Of a stretch of DNA of 64,000 bases, positions 1 through 9,910 are shown piece after piece (the first letter of the stretch is position 1; every line of letters starts with the position of its first letter). Under the pieces are notes generated by a model. It was not told where the DNA came from, did not search any database, and saw only the letters and a list, made by a program, of their open reading frames with translations. The translations under genes were made by a program, and so were the position numbers. The stretch lies in contig NZ_WTYL01000001.1 in the NCBI RefSeq assembly GCF_009828115.1, positions 992,001 through 1,056,000 of the forward strand, written 5' to 3'. The stretch is from Allopontixanthobacter sediminis (GTDB taxonomy: Bacteria; Pseudomonadota; Alphaproteobacteria; Sphingomonadales; Sphingomonadaceae).

Positions 1-525
1 CTCGCCCGCGTAAACCGCTCGCGGTCGATCGCCATTGCGCCGCTCCGGATGGAAGCGGTGACGCAGGACGGCGCGCATCACACGTTCTGCGCCATCAACG
101 AGGTCTCGTTGCTGCGCGAAACCCGACAGACCGCGAAGATGGAAGTGACCGTCGACGACAAGGTGCGGATCAGGGAACTGGTCTGCGACGGTGTGCTGGT
201 GGCGACGCCGGCCGGATCGACCGCCTACAATTTGTCCGCCAACGGGCCGATCCTGCCGCTGGATTCACAATTGCTTGCCCTGACACCGATCTCCGCATTC
301 CGGCCGCGGCGCTGGCGTGGAGCGATCCTGCCCGACCGCAGCCGCATCACGTTTCGGGTGCTGGATTCGGTCAAACGACCCGTATCCGCCGTCGCCGACC
401 AGAAAGAATTGCGCGACATCGCCGAGGTGTCGCTGGAAATCGCGCGCGAATCCCAGCTCACCCTACTGTTCGATCCCGGCCATTCGCTTGACGAAAGGAT
501 CGTCGCGGAACAGTTCATGGTGTGA
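1..525 (+). CDS. nadK: NAD kinase, C-terminal part (5' end outside window)
   Basis: ATP-dependent phosphorylation of NAD to NADP in the cytoplasm. The reading frame is open from base 1 and stops at 523-525, so the N-terminal half with the GGDG motif lies outside the window. The visible part carries the family signature [16 protein letters not shown], then [20 protein letters not shown] (nucleotide and substrate contact region), then the conserved [13 protein letters not shown] stretch. A GC-rich tail ends in EQFMV. The first in-frame ATG at 49 is internal and not the true start. A tRNA gene follows on the same strand. Identification is secure; only the 5' extent is unknown. Confidence 0.93.
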   Translation, partial: LARVNRSRSIAIAPLRMEAVTQDGAHHTFCAINEVSLLRETRQTAKMEVTVDDKVRIRELVCDGVLVATPAGSTAYNLSANGPILPLDSQLLALTPISAFRPRRWRGAILPDRSRITFRVLDSVKRPVSAVADQKELRDIAEVSLEIARESQLTLLFDPGHSLDERIVAEQFMV

Positions 526-629
526 ATTCGGGCGAGACTTTTTCACCCGTCGCGCCCGCATCCACTTGCCAAACGAATCCGCCCTGCATATAGGCGCACT
601 CCTGCCCGCAAGGGCGGCTGAGATCGTGT

Positions 630-704
630 TCCCCGATAGCTCAGCGGTAGAGTAGGTGACTGTTAATCACTTGGTCGTTGGTTCGAATCCAACTCGGGGA
701 GCCA
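630..704 (+). tRNA. tRNA-Asn (anticodon GTT)
   Basis: A complete cloverleaf can be read. The acceptor stem TCCCCGA at 630-636 pairs with TCGGGGA at 694-700. The anticodon loop CTGTTAA places GTT as anticodon, and the T-arm carries GTTCGAATC. The discriminator G at 701 is followed by an encoded CCA at 702-704. It lies between nadK and the converging secA gene. Confidence 0.97.
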
Positions 705-728
705 CTCTTTTCCTGATACGGAATATCC

Positions 729-761
729 AAGGGCCGGTTCAGCAGCGCTGAACCGGCCCTT
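729..761 (-). terminator. Hairpin between tRNA-Asn and secA
   Basis: A perfect 15-bp inverted repeat (arms 729-743 and 747-761) with a 3-nt loop lies 24 bases beyond the secA stop codon. No long T-run follows on either strand, so it may be a weak or Rho-assisted bidirectional terminator serving secA on the minus strand and the tRNA on the plus strand. Confidence 0.65.
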
Positions 762-785
762 GATGTATTGCAGGCGACTGCGGCT

Positions 786-3533
786 TTACGCCGCGGCGCC
801 GTGGCAATGCTTGTATTTGTTGCCGGATCCGCATGGGCACGGCGCGTTGCGGCTGACATCCTTCTCAGCATAGGGATTTGCCTTGTTCGAACCACCCGGA
901 CCCGCCGCGGCTCGCGGAGAGCCAGCGAAGGATCCGAACATGGCTTCGCGCCCGGCGGACCCGTCATTGTCGTCGGAATCGTCGAGCCCGCTCAGCGGAT
1001 CGACATGCCCGGTCAGGAAGTCCGGCAGATCGGGCAAAGCCTCCTGCGGCGGAGGTGCCATGCGCAGCTGGCTCTTGAGGAGGATACTGGTGATATCGAT
1101 CCGCAGCGAATCCAGCATGTGCTCGAACAAGCCGAACGCCTCCTGCTTGTATTCGTTGATCGGCTGTTTCTGCGCATAGGCGCGCAGGAACACCACCTGA
1201 CGCAGCGCATCCAGCGTAGCGAGGTGTTCTTTCCAGTGATAGTCGAGCCGTTCCAGCAGGATGCTCTTCTCGACCCGGCGCCAGATGCCCGGCTCCGACG
1301 CCGCCATCTTCTGTTCCATGATCGCATCGACTTCGGTGCGAAGCCGCTCCTCGATCATCTCCGGCTCGACATGGTCTTCTTCGAGCCAGCTGTCGATCGG
1401 CGGAGAAATCCCCAGCACTTCGGCAGTCCGCTCCTTCAGGCCCGCGATATCCCACTGTTCGGGGTAGGAACCGGGAGGGCATGCGGTGCTGACAATCGAG
1501 TTGACCGTGTCGTGGCGCATATCGACCACCACCTCGTCAACCGTTTCGCTGTCCATGATTTCGGCGCGCTGTTCGTAGATCACCTTGCGCTGGTCGTTCA
1601 TCACGTCATCGTATTCGACGACCTGCTTGCGAACGTCGTAATTGCGCGCCTCGACCTTCTTCTGCGCCGTCTCGATGGCCTTGCTGAGCCATTTCGAGCC
1701 GATTGCCTCGCCGTCTTCCAGGTTGGAATTCATCATCCGGCTGAACAGAGTGTCGGGCCCGAAAATACGCAGGAGATCGTCTTCGAGGCACAGGTAGAAG
1801 CGAGACAGGCCGGGGTCGCCCTGACGGCCCGAACGGCCGCGCAGCTGGTTGTCGATCCGGCGGCTTTCGTGACGCTCCGTGCCGAGCACGAACAGGCCGC
1901 CCGCTTCCAGCACCTTTTGGCGTTCAGCCTTCACTTCGGCCTTTATCTTGTCGAGCGCGGCGTCGCGTTCCGGCCCCTCGGGCATCCCGGCGAGTTCGTC
2001 ATTCTCGCGAAACTCGACGTTACCGCCGAGCTGGATGTCGGTACCGCGGCCCGCCATGTTCGTGGCGATGGTAACCGCACCGAGACGCCCGGCCTGCGCC
2101 ACGATATGCGCTTCGCTTTCGTGAAAGCGCGCGTTGAGGACGGAGTGCTTGACGCCTTCATCATCGAGGAATTTCGACAGCAGCTCCGACTTCTCGATCG
2201 AAACCGTGCCCACCAGGGTCGGCTGGCCGATTTCCGCCTTCTCTGCGATCGCCTTGGCAATCGCCCTGAACTTGTCTTCGGTGTTCTTGAAGAACTGGTC
2301 TTCCTCGTCGATCCGCAGGACCGGAACGTTGGTCGGGATGGTGACCACGTTCATCTTGTAGATTTCCCAGAACTCGCCTGCTTCGGTGGCGGCGGTGCCG
2401 GTCATGCCGGACAGCTTGGGATACATGCGGAAATAATTCTGGAAGGTGATCGAGGCCATCGTCTGGTTTTCCGGCTCGATCTTCATGCCTTCCTTGGCTT
2501 CGACGGCCTGGTGAAGGCCGTTGGACCAGCGGCGCCCGTCCATCATCCGGCCGGTAAATTCATCGATGATGACGACCTTGTCGTCCTTGATGATGTAATC
2601 GGTGTCGCGCTTGAACATGATGTTCGCTTTGAGCGCCTGGTCGAGGTGATGGACCACCTGGGTGTTCACCACATCGTACAGATTGTCGCTTTCGAGCAAG
2701 CCCGCCTCGGCCAGCATCTGTTCGACTTTCTCGGTCCCGTCTTCAGTCCACGAAATGTTCTTGGTCTTTTCGTCCGCGTCGTAGAAATCGGGGTCGATCT
2801 GCTTCACGATGGCGTCGATCTGAACATACAGCTCGGTCTTGTCTTCGGTCGGTCCGGAGATGATCAGCGGGGTTCGGGCCTCGTCGATCAGGATCGAATC
2901 CACTTCATCGACAATCGCGAAATTGAACGGCCGTTGGACCATCTGGCCGCGCTCGTGCTTCATGTTATCGCGCAGATAATCGAATCCGAATTCGTTGTTG
3001 GTGCCGTAGGTAATGTCGGCGGCGTAGGCCTCGCGCCGCTCGAACTCGCCGAGATTGGGCACGATCACACCGACGGTCAGGCCCAGCCAGGTGTACAGCT
3101 GACCCATCCAATCGGCGTCGCGGCGGGCGAGGTAATCGTTGACCGTGACGACGTGGACGCCCTTGCCCTCGATCGCGTTGAGATAGGTCGCCAGCGTCGC
3201 CACCAGCGTCTTGCCCTCACCCGTGCGCATTTCCGCGATCTCACCGCGGTGCAGCACGACGCCGCCGATCAGCTGGACATCGAAGTGCCGCATGCCGAGC
3301 ACGCGGACAGATGCCTCCCGGACGGTGGCGAAGGCTTCCGGCATGATATCGGCGAGTGTCTTGCCGTCGGCCAGTTGCGCGCGGAACTTCTCGGTCTGCG
3401 CCTGCAACTCCTCGTCCGACAGCGCGGTGATCTGGTCTTCGAGCGCATTTACCTGGTCGACGATCTTGCCGATGGATTTGACGTAACGATCGTTCGAGGA
3501 TCCGAATACGGATTTCGCGAGTGTCTTGAGCAT
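786..3533 (-). CDS. secA: Preprotein translocase ATPase SecA
   Basis: Motor ATPase of the Sec export pathway, cycling between cytosol and the SecYEG channel. The 915-residue product begins [16 protein letters not shown]. It has [13 protein letters not shown] (Walker A), [14 protein letters not shown], the [15 protein letters not shown] Walker B region, the preprotein-binding domain, NMAGRGTDI (motif VI area), and a C-terminal zinc/SecB-binding tail [14 protein letters not shown]. The frame stays open upstream to 3944, but the start at 3533 matches the family N-terminus and is preceded by a purine-rich AGGAC. Length is normal for alphaproteobacteria. It is transcribed toward the tRNA-Asn gene and ends before a strong hairpin. 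Confidence 0.98.
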   Translation of the reverse strand: MLKTLAKSVFGSSNDRYVKSIGKIVDQVNALEDQITALSDEELQAQTEKFRAQLADGKTLADIMPEAFATVREASVRVLGMRHFDVQLIGGVVLHRGEIAEMRTGEGKTLVATLATYLNAIEGKGVHVVTVNDYLARRDADWMGQLYTWLGLTVGVIVPNLGEFERREAYAADITYGTNNEFGFDYLRDNMKHERGQMVQRPFNFAIVDEVDSILIDEARTPLIISGPTEDKTELYVQIDAIVKQIDPDFYDADEKTKNISWTEDGTEKVEQMLAEAGLLESDNLYDVVNTQVVHHLDQALKANIMFKRDTDYIIKDDKVVIIDEFTGRMMDGRRWSNGLHQAVEAKEGMKIEPENQTMASITFQNYFRMYPKLSGMTGTAATEAGEFWEIYKMNVVTIPTNVPVLRIDEEDQFFKNTEDKFRAIAKAIAEKAEIGQPTLVGTVSIEKSELLSKFLDDEGVKHSVLNARFHESEAHIVAQAGRLGAVTIATNMAGRGTDIQLGGNVEFRENDELAGMPEGPERDAALDKIKAEVKAERQKVLEAGGLFVLGTERHESRRIDNQLRGRSGRQGDPGLSRFYLCLEDDLLRIFGPDTLFSRMMNSNLEDGEAIGSKWLSKAIETAQKKVEARNYDVRKQVVEYDDVMNDQRKVIYEQRAEIMDSETVDEVVVDMRHDTVNSIVSTACPPGSYPEQWDIAGLKERTAEVLGISPPIDSWLEEDHVEPEMIEERLRTEVDAIMEQKMAASEPGIWRRVEKSILLERLDYHWKEHLATLDALRQVVFLRAYAQKQPINEYKQEAFGLFEHMLDSLRIDITSILLKSQLRMAPPPQEALPDLPDFLTGHVDPLSGLDDSDDNDGSAGREAMFGSFAGSPRAAAGPGGSNKANPYAEKDVSRNAPCPCGSGNKYKHCHGAAA

Positions 3534-3658
3534 GGGTATGGGTCCTGTCGGGCCTGATATGTCTGGATAAATTGGCCGCAAGCGCTTGTTTAAGCTGCGC
3601 GGCACACGGGAATCAGAGAGAAGTCCTGGTGGTGTTCGCCAGGCTCTATTCGCCGGTT

Positions 3659-3931
3659 CTATTCGTAGGCGCGGTCGGCACCGAAATGGATCGTGGGTAT
3701 GAAGATCACGATCGGTTTGCGTGCCTTGCACACTTTGACCGGGCCACCCTTGGACGGACTGGTGGACGGTTGGACCACACAGTCGCATTGGGTTACCTTG
3801 CCCTGCTGGCAAGGTGCTCCGGTGCCGCTGACCTGTTCGCTCAGTGTATCGAACACCGCCGCGTTGGCAGGCGCACCCACAGCCGCGAGGCCGGTGATGA
3901 GCGCAAGGCAGGTGAGAAGACGGCGAAACAT
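3659..3931 (-). CDS. Small secreted cysteine-containing protein, unknown function
   Basis: A 90-residue product starting [20 protein letters not shown] has a clear Sec signal peptide with a likely cleavage site near ANAA-VF at residue 25-26. The predicted mature part of about 65 residues contains four cysteines (41, 49, 51, 68; two as CDC), a Ser/Pro/Gly linker, and a hydrophobic segment PIVIFIPTI near the C-terminus. I do not recognise the family. The frame extends to 4597, but the upstream part overlaps argJ antisense, so the ATG at 3931 with its signal peptide is the sensible start. It lies between secA and the divergent argJ. Four cysteines suggest two disulfides in the periplasm. Confidence 0.7.
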   Translation of the reverse strand: MFRRLLTCLALITGLAAVGAPANAAVFDTLSEQVSGTGAPCQQGKVTQCDCVVQPSTSPSKGGPVKVCKARKPIVIFIPTIHFGADRAYE

Positions 3932-4016
3932 TACTGCTACACATAGTGAGCCCGGGTTAATTAGTCCACTCGCAAACAGATTTACGTCGCAGCGTTGCCG
4001 CAGTAGACGCACCGGA

Positions 4017-5243
4017 ATGGACCTCAGCCGCTCTCCGCTCGCCCTGCCCTTTCCCGATATGCCCGCCATCGATGGCGTCACGTTGCGCGCTGCGCGGGCG
4101 CGGTACAAGGATTGGGACAGGGCCGACCTGACGTATGTCGAACTGGCGGAAGGAACCAGCGTGGCGGGCGTGTTCACTCGCAGCGCGTGCCCCTCTACCG
4201 AAGTGGAAATGGGCCGCGAACAGGTCAAGTCCGGCACAGCGCGGGCGCTAGTGGTCAATGCGGGCAACGCCAACGCCTTTACCGGACATCGCGGGCGCGA
4301 GGCCGTCGAACAGATCATGGCGCAGGTATCGGACCATCTCGGCTGCGATCCGAGCGAGGTTTTCGTTTCCTCCACCGGAGTGATCGGGGTGCCCCTGCCC
4401 AAGGACAAGGCGCAGGCCGGGATCGCCGCCGCGCTGCAGTCCGCACCGTGCAACTGGGAAGATGCCGCCAACACCATCGCCACGACCGATACCTTCGCAA
4501 AGGGGGCGACAGCGTCCGCGATGGTCGGCGGCAAGCGGGTCGAACTTGCCGCGATCATCAAGGGCAGCGGCATGATCGCGCCCGATATGGCGACCATGCT
4601 CGGCTATATATTCACCGATGCTGCAGTGGCCCCTGAATTCCTGCAGCAGCTGCTGAGTGCCAGCAATGTGCAGACTTTTTCCTGCATCACGGTGGATAGC
4701 GACACCTCCACCAGTGACACGGTGCTGGCATTCGCGACGGGCAAGGCTGGCAACGCAACGCTGACCAGTTTCGAAGATGCCGGCGCGGACGCATTTGCCG
4801 CCGCGCTCCACGATGTCTGCCGCCAACTTGCACACCTGGTCGTGCGGGACGGCGAAGGCGCCCGCAAGTTCATCGAAATCGAAGTAACCGGGGCAGTCTC
4901 CGATGCGAGCGCCCATACTGTCGGGATGTCGATCGCCAATTCGCCGTTGGTCAAAACGGCCATCGCGGGAGAAGACGCCAATTGGGGCCGGGTCGTGATG
5001 GCCGTCGGCAAGGCCGGGGAACCGGCCGACCGGGACAGACTGGCGATCCGCTTCGCCGACAAATGGGTCGCGCAGGCCGGTCTCGCGGTCGATTCCTACG
5101 ACGAAGCCCCGATTGCCGCGCATCTGAAGGGACAGGAAATCTCCATCGGAGTCGATCTCGGCCTAGGTCAGGGCCGCGCCACGGTGTGGACCTGCGACCT
5201 GACCCACGGCTACATCGACATCAATGCGGATTACCGTTCGTGA
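4017..5243 (+). CDS. argJ: Bifunctional ornithine acetyltransferase / N-acetylglutamate synthase
   Basis: Moves the acetyl group from N-acetylornithine to glutamate (and can acetylate glutamate from acetyl-CoA) in the cyclic arginine pathway. The 408-residue protein has VVNAGNANAFTG, SSTGVIGVPLP and the self-cleavage region KGSGMIAPDMATMLGY. In that region the peptide is expected to be cut before Thr193, the nucleophile of the mature enzyme. The ATG at 4017 gives MDLSRSPLALPFPDMP, a standard family start; a longer open frame upstream (from 3693) overlaps the small secreted gene and is not needed. The stop codon overlaps the GTG of the following phosphatase gene, so the two are co-translated. 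Confidence 0.96.
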   Translation: MDLSRSPLALPFPDMPAIDGVTLRAARARYKDWDRADLTYVELAEGTSVAGVFTRSACPSTEVEMGREQVKSGTARALVVNAGNANAFTGHRGREAVEQIMAQVSDHLGCDPSEVFVSSTGVIGVPLPKDKAQAGIAAALQSAPCNWEDAANTIATTDTFAKGATASAMVGGKRVELAAIIKGSGMIAPDMATMLGYIFTDAAVAPEFLQQLLSASNVQTFSCITVDSDTSTSDTVLAFATGKAGNATLTSFEDAGADAFAAALHDVCRQLAHLVVRDGEGARKFIEIEVTGAVSDASAHTVGMSIANSPLVKTAIAGEDANWGRVVMAVGKAGEPADRDRLAIRFADKWVAQAGLAVDSYDEAPIAAHLKGQEISIGVDLGLGQGRATVWTCDLTHGYIDINADYRS

Positions 5244-6061
5244 GCGACATCACCGCCTTTCACGGGGAACTCCACACGCTGCTGCGAGAGGTGTCGCAGA
5301 AGGTCATCCTGCCGCATTACCAGAGCCTTACCTCAGATCAGGTGGAGGAAAAGTCCCCGGACGATCTGGTCACGGTCGCAGACCGCTTATCCGAAGAGAT
5401 GCTCGCGGAAGGGCTAGCACGGATCATCCCGGGGTTGCCGATTGTCGGCGAGGAAGCGGCGTATGCCGATCCATCGGTGTTCGACCGACTTTCCAGGGAT
5501 TGCTGGATTGTCGATCCGATCGACGGGACGAACAATTTCGCCCATGGCCGGCCGCCGTTCGGCGTCCTGATTGCAATGGCGTCGAACGGAGAAGCACATA
5601 CCGGCTGGATTTATGACCCCTTGACCGACCGCCTCTGCACCGCCCACCGCGGAAAGGGTGCGTACATCAATGGCGAACGGCACATGACACAAGCCAGCGA
5701 CGCCGCCATGCCGGTGGCCGCCATCTCAACGCAGTTCATGGATCTGGAAAAGCGTCAGGCGGTTAAGGACCACATAGCGCCGCATTACACCATGGTCGAC
5801 ATCCCGCGCTGCGCCGCGGAGCAATATCCTCGTCTCGCGCTTGGAGCCAACGACGTTTCAATTTTCGAACGGACGTTACCGTGGGATCATGCGGCGGGCG
5901 CGTTGTGGCTTAACGAAGCTGGCGGCAAGGTCGCCCGGATGGACGGTTCGCCCTACCGCGTAGACGAACATGGCCGCACCGGTCTTATCGGTGCAGCCAC
6001 GCCGCAATTGTTCGATGAACTGGCAACCCGGCTGGACCGGATGCCGCCGAGCCCCGCTTAA
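5240..6061 (+). CDS. Inositol monophosphatase family phosphatase
   Basis: Mg-dependent phosphomonoesterase of the IMPase/SuhB/HisN superfamily. The 273-residue product starts at GTG 5240, overlapping the argJ stop as GTGA. Metal-site motifs are visible in order: SPDDLVTVAD near residue 40, GEEAAY near 70, WIVDPIDGTNNFAHG near 89-103, and PWDHAAGALWLNEAGG near the C-terminus. Family members dephosphorylate inositol phosphate, histidinol phosphate or PAP, and sequence alone does not decide which. Translational coupling to argJ makes an amino-acid role (histidinol phosphatase) attractive but unproven. It converges with trxA, overlapping by four bases. Confidence 0.9.
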   Translation: MSDITAFHGELHTLLREVSQKVILPHYQSLTSDQVEEKSPDDLVTVADRLSEEMLAEGLARIIPGLPIVGEEAAYADPSVFDRLSRDCWIVDPIDGTNNFAHGRPPFGVLIAMASNGEAHTGWIYDPLTDRLCTAHRGKGAYINGERHMTQASDAAMPVAAISTQFMDLEKRQAVKDHIAPHYTMVDIPRCAAEQYPRLALGANDVSIFERTLPWDHAAGALWLNEAGGKVARMDGSPYRVDEHGRTGLIGAATPQLFDELATRLDRMPPSPA

Positions 6062-6378
6062 AGTTCGCCTTCGAGCCAGCTCTTGAGTTGGCCCTTAGGT
6101 GCAGCGCCAAGTTTCTGGGCAACGGCCTTGCCGTCCTTGAACAGCACCATCAGCGGGATCGACTGAACCCCGATTTCACCCGGAATGCCGGTGTTTTCCA
6201 TGATGTCCATCTTGGCGATCGTCACCTGGTCGGCCAATTCGTCGCTGATTTCTTCCAGTGCCGGTCCGATCATCTTGCACGGGCCGCACCACTCGGCCCA
6301 GAAATCGACCAGCACGGGCTTGCTGGATTCGAGGACGTCGGCCTTGAAACTGTCGTCGGTGACGTTGATTGTCGCCAT
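6058..6378 (-). CDS. trxA: Thioredoxin
   Basis: Cytoplasmic protein disulfide reductant of 106 residues, the canonical length. The active site WAEWCGPCKM places the redox cysteines at 31 and 34, and the cis-Pro loop is SIPLMVLF. A good Shine-Dalgarno (AAGGAG) sits 7 bases before the ATG. It lies 46 bases downstream of addA on the same strand, so it may be read through from the long divL-addA operon or have its own promoter. The matching reductase gene (trxB) is at the far end of this window. Confidence 0.97.
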   Translation of the reverse strand: MATINVTDDSFKADVLESSKPVLVDFWAEWCGPCKMIGPALEEISDELADQVTIAKMDIMENTGIPGEIGVQSIPLMVLFKDGKAVAQKLGAAPKGQLKSWLEGEL

Positions 6379-6424
6379 GATGTATCTCCTTATCGATTAT
6401 CTGTAACTTAGGTGCTCTGCCGTT

Positions 6425-9400
6425 TCACTCAAGCAGGGAAGCGGAAAAGCTTTCCTGCGCGGGGGCCAACCGGGGTTTGTATTGCGCGAGTAGGTCCGCC
6501 GGGATCGGCACAAGCAGCGGGGTCTGGGTATAAAGCACCGCGACGTTGACGGCCTTGCCCGGGTAGATCTCGGCCAACGCCGCAGCATAGGCGCCCAACT
6601 GCTGCAAGGTTGATCGCGGAACATCATCGATACCGGCAGGCGGGCGGCGGGCAGTCTTGAAATCGATGACGGTCACGCTTTCGTCAGTTACCAGCAATCG
6701 GTCGGCAGTCCCTGCGATGACCTGCCCCTCGACAATGGCGGCCAGCGGCACCTCCGCAAGAGCCGCAGGAGAGAAGATATCCGCAAATTCGGGCGTTGCC
6801 AGAACCGTGAGCGCGGACTGGAGCATCTCCTCCCGCACGGGATCGGCCAATTCGCGGGCTTGGCGCGCCAGCCATGCCCGCGCAGCTTGCTCGCGATTTT
6901 CGGCAGCAACATCGGGCAACCGTTCGAGCAGGCTGTGGATCAGCACCCCGCGCCGTGCCGCATCGCGGGCGATCTCCGGCGGCAACGGCGGGTCGGCATC
7001 CTGTTCACCGCCGGCAGACGATGGCGCGAGAGGGCGCGGTGGCCGCGGTTCCGGTCCGATCGGCGTCACCGCCCAGCCCAGCAATTCGGCGTGGGCAGCG
7101 GTGATGTCGGTCCGGTCCGTGGACACCGGGTCGGGCCGTTTGCCACATGTCTTGCGGGTACCCCACACCGGATCGGGTTCCGCGTCGCCTAGGCAAAGGG
7201 GCTCGAGCCGCGCGTACCAGCTATCCGGCGCCGGGACGTCTTCTCTTTTGCCCAGCGCTCCGCCGACAAACAGCGCTTCTTCCGCACGGGTCATCGCGAC
7301 ATAAAGCAGCCGCCAATGTTCTTCCCGTTCGTTCGACGCTGCCAATTGCTTGGCCGCTGCGATGGGCCCGACTTCCTCCGCACGGCGCAGCGGCGGGAGG
7401 GGGATGGCGCGATCACCCTCCTTTAGCGAAAGGCTGCGAACCAGTGACGTGTCGGGATTACCCGTGGCATCGGCCAAAATCACGAGCGGGGCCTGCAATC
7501 CTTTCGAACCGTGAACGGTCATTACTCGGACCAGCCCTTCGCTGGCACCCGCATCGCGTTTCAGCTCGCCCTCACCTGCGTCGAACCACTGGATGAATCC
7601 TTGCAGGCTGGCGGTATGCGCTGAGGCGTAATTGGCCGCGGCGTTGAGCAATTCGTCGATCGGATCGTTGGCGTCGCGGCCCAGACGCGCAATCAGCCGC
7701 CGCCGTCCCTGCCACGGACCGGTCAGCATCCAGTGCAGCAATGCCTGCGGCAATTCATAGTCCGCCAGCCGCAGCAGATCGCGCAGCCGCTCGCAAGTTT
7801 CGGCAACCAGAGGATCTTCGCTGCTGCGCAGATGGTCCCACAGCTTCGTACCTTTAGGCCGGTGACCATGTTCGAGAAGATTATCCTGGCTCCATCCGCC
7901 CAGTGGAGAAACGAGCCAATTGGCAAGGCTGAGATCGTCCAGCGGTTGGACCGCGAAGCGTAATCCCGCCATCAGGTCCTTGACCGCCAGCGGCGCCCCG
8001 AGCCGCAGCCGGTCCACCCCGGCAACCGGAACACCCGCCGCGTACAGCCGCGCCACGATCAGCCCCGCCAATTCCCGCCGCTTGCGTACCAGCACCATGA
8101 TATCGCCCGGCCCCGCGTTTCGCGCCGGATTTTTCGGGTGACCTTTGACGAGCGGATATCCGTCTTTCAGCCAGAGGCGGATTTGCGCAGCAATCCGGTC
8201 AGCCATCCGGCGCTCGGGTTCCGAGACCCACGTCTCCGGCCCCTCCCCCGGATCGTCATCGCCCGCCGCATCGCCTTGCTGCGCATCGACCGGTTTCCAC
8301 AACACCACCTCACCCGGCCGAGCGTCACCGCGGTGCGGCTCCGGCTGTTCCGACAGTCCGAACTGCTCATGACCGATGGCTTGGATCGCACGGTCGACGA
8401 AATCGAGCACCGGCTGCGCTGTCCGGTAAGAGCGACCGAGGCCGATGTTCAGCAATTCGCGAACGTTGGTGGGTTCGCGAAGTTCGGACGCATTGGCCCG
8501 CGCCTCCCCCATTAACCGCGCGAAGCGATCACGATTGCTCGAAAAATTCTTCGGGCTCGTGCCTTGGAAACCGAAGATCGCCTGCTTGTAATCGCCGACC
8601 ACGAAAATGGTTCGCAGCTTGTTCTCCCGCTGGCCCATCCCCGTGAAGAAATCGCCCGTCAATGCGGTGATGATCGACCACTGCGCTTCGTTAGTGTCCT
8701 GCGCTTCGTCGATCAGGATGTGATCGAAACGCCGGTCCAGTTTATAGCGTATCCATTCCGAAAGGTCGGATTTTGACAGCAGCGCCGCCGCCTGACGGAT
8801 CTGATCGTCGAAATCGATGAAACCCTCGCGGGCCTTCGCCTCTTCCCACCGAAGCGCGAAACGCCGCCCGACCAGCAGCGCCGGGGTCAGGAAATCGACG
8901 AGCTCAAGAAGGGTTTTATGTTCTCGGAATGCCAGAACGGACTGGCGAACGCCTTCCATATATTCTGAGTAATCGGCATCACGGTTCGCAATGACCTTTT
9001 TGTCCACCCCATCTTTGTTCAAGATTGTTCCGAAGAAGCCTTCGACGTTCTTCGCTCGCTCATGTGGATCGAGGGATAACCAAAGCCGGATAGCTTCCGC
9101 GCCTTCCTGCCCGGTTTTTGCTTTCCAAAGTTCGAGCGTTGCCAAACAGCGCCTGAGTCCACCGACATCGAAAACATTATCGCCGCACAGCGCCGCCAGA
9201 CTGGCCGGACCTGTGTCGGCAGCCAGCCCCAGCATTCGCCGCACGTTGTCTTCCAACGGTTCCTGCCAGCTACCAGGCCCGAACCATGCCTCACGCGCAT
9301 CGGCGCAGCGCATCAGCCATGCGCGAACGCCGTCGGGGCCGAGCCGGATGCTCAGCATTTCGAGCGCGCCGATCAGCGCATCTTCGCGGCATTCTTCCCA

Positions 9401-9910
9401 ATCTACCAGCATCGCGGCCAGCACTTCATGCGCCAGCAGGTCGCGGTCGCGGTCTTCCATCGGGCGAGTGCCGGGGGTCAGCCCCGCTTCCGCCGGAAAC
9501 GCGGCCAGCAACCACTGCGAAAAAGCATGGATCGTATCAATCCTGAGCCCCCCGCCGGGGCTGTCGAGCACACTGGCGAACAGGGTCCGTGCGCGCGACA
9601 GGGTCGCCTCGTCCACCCCTTCGCCGATCGCCTTGAGATCGCTGGCAAGCGCGGTGCTGTCCATCCGCACCCAGCTGGCGAGAACTTCGTTGACGCGGGT
9701 GGCCATTTCAGCCGCACCGGCCTTGGTGAAAGTCAGGCTCAGGATTTGCGCGGGATCGACGTCGGGCTTCAGCAGCAGTCGCAGCACCCTCGCGGACAGG
9801 ACCTGGGTCTTGCCGGTGCCCGCGGACGCAGACAGCCACACACTGTCCGCCGGATCGACCGCCTGCGCCTGGTTGCCGCTGAGCGGATAGACCAGTGTCT
9901 TGCCGCTCAT
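6425..9910 (-). CDS. addA: Double-strand break repair helicase-nuclease AddA
   Basis: ATP-driven 3'-5' helicase with a C-terminal nuclease. It forms the AddAB complex that resects DNA ends for RecA, the alphaproteobacterial counterpart of RecBCD. The product is 1161 residues from the ATG at 9910, which overlaps the addB stop as ATGA. The frame also has an in-frame ATG at 9928 giving six more residues. UvrD-type motifs are visible: SASAGTGKT (28-35), LTFTKAGAAEMA, ILIDEAQDTNEAQW, VGDYKQAIFGFQG, VMTVHGSKGLQAP and LLYVAMTRAEEAL. The PD-(D/E)xK nuclease follows with AGTADRLL and VTVIDFKTARRPP near residues 1070-1105. Confidence 0.96.
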   Translation of the reverse strand: MSGKTLVYPLSGNQAQAVDPADSVWLSASAGTGKTQVLSARVLRLLLKPDVDPAQILSLTFTKAGAAEMATRVNEVLASWVRMDSTALASDLKAIGEGVDEATLSRARTLFASVLDSPGGGLRIDTIHAFSQWLLAAFPAEAGLTPGTRPMEDRDRDLLAHEVLAAMLVDWEECREDALIGALEMLSIRLGPDGVRAWLMRCADAREAWFGPGSWQEPLEDNVRRMLGLAADTGPASLAALCGDNVFDVGGLRRCLATLELWKAKTGQEGAEAIRLWLSLDPHERAKNVEGFFGTILNKDGVDKKVIANRDADYSEYMEGVRQSVLAFREHKTLLELVDFLTPALLVGRRFALRWEEAKAREGFIDFDDQIRQAAALLSKSDLSEWIRYKLDRRFDHILIDEAQDTNEAQWSIITALTGDFFTGMGQRENKLRTIFVVGDYKQAIFGFQGTSPKNFSSNRDRFARLMGEARANASELREPTNVRELLNIGLGRSYRTAQPVLDFVDRAIQAIGHEQFGLSEQPEPHRGDARPGEVVLWKPVDAQQGDAAGDDDPGEGPETWVSEPERRMADRIAAQIRLWLKDGYPLVKGHPKNPARNAGPGDIMVLVRKRRELAGLIVARLYAAGVPVAGVDRLRLGAPLAVKDLMAGLRFAVQPLDDLSLANWLVSPLGGWSQDNLLEHGHRPKGTKLWDHLRSSEDPLVAETCERLRDLLRLADYELPQALLHWMLTGPWQGRRRLIARLGRDANDPIDELLNAAANYASAHTASLQGFIQWFDAGEGELKRDAGASEGLVRVMTVHGSKGLQAPLVILADATGNPDTSLVRSLSLKEGDRAIPLPPLRRAEEVGPIAAAKQLAASNEREEHWRLLYVAMTRAEEALFVGGALGKREDVPAPDSWYARLEPLCLGDAEPDPVWGTRKTCGKRPDPVSTDRTDITAAHAELLGWAVTPIGPEPRPPRPLAPSSAGGEQDADPPLPPEIARDAARRGVLIHSLLERLPDVAAENREQAARAWLARQARELADPVREEMLQSALTVLATPEFADIFSPAALAEVPLAAIVEGQVIAGTADRLLVTDESVTVIDFKTARRPPAGIDDVPRSTLQQLGAYAAALAEIYPGKAVNVAVLYTQTPLLVPIPADLLAQYKPRLAPAQESFSASLLE

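Noticed and set aside
768-3557. Long open frame of about 929 codons antisense to secA
   Set aside because: It is the mirror of secA in a GC-rich codon context, has no recognisable domain and no ribosome site, and secA fully explains the region.
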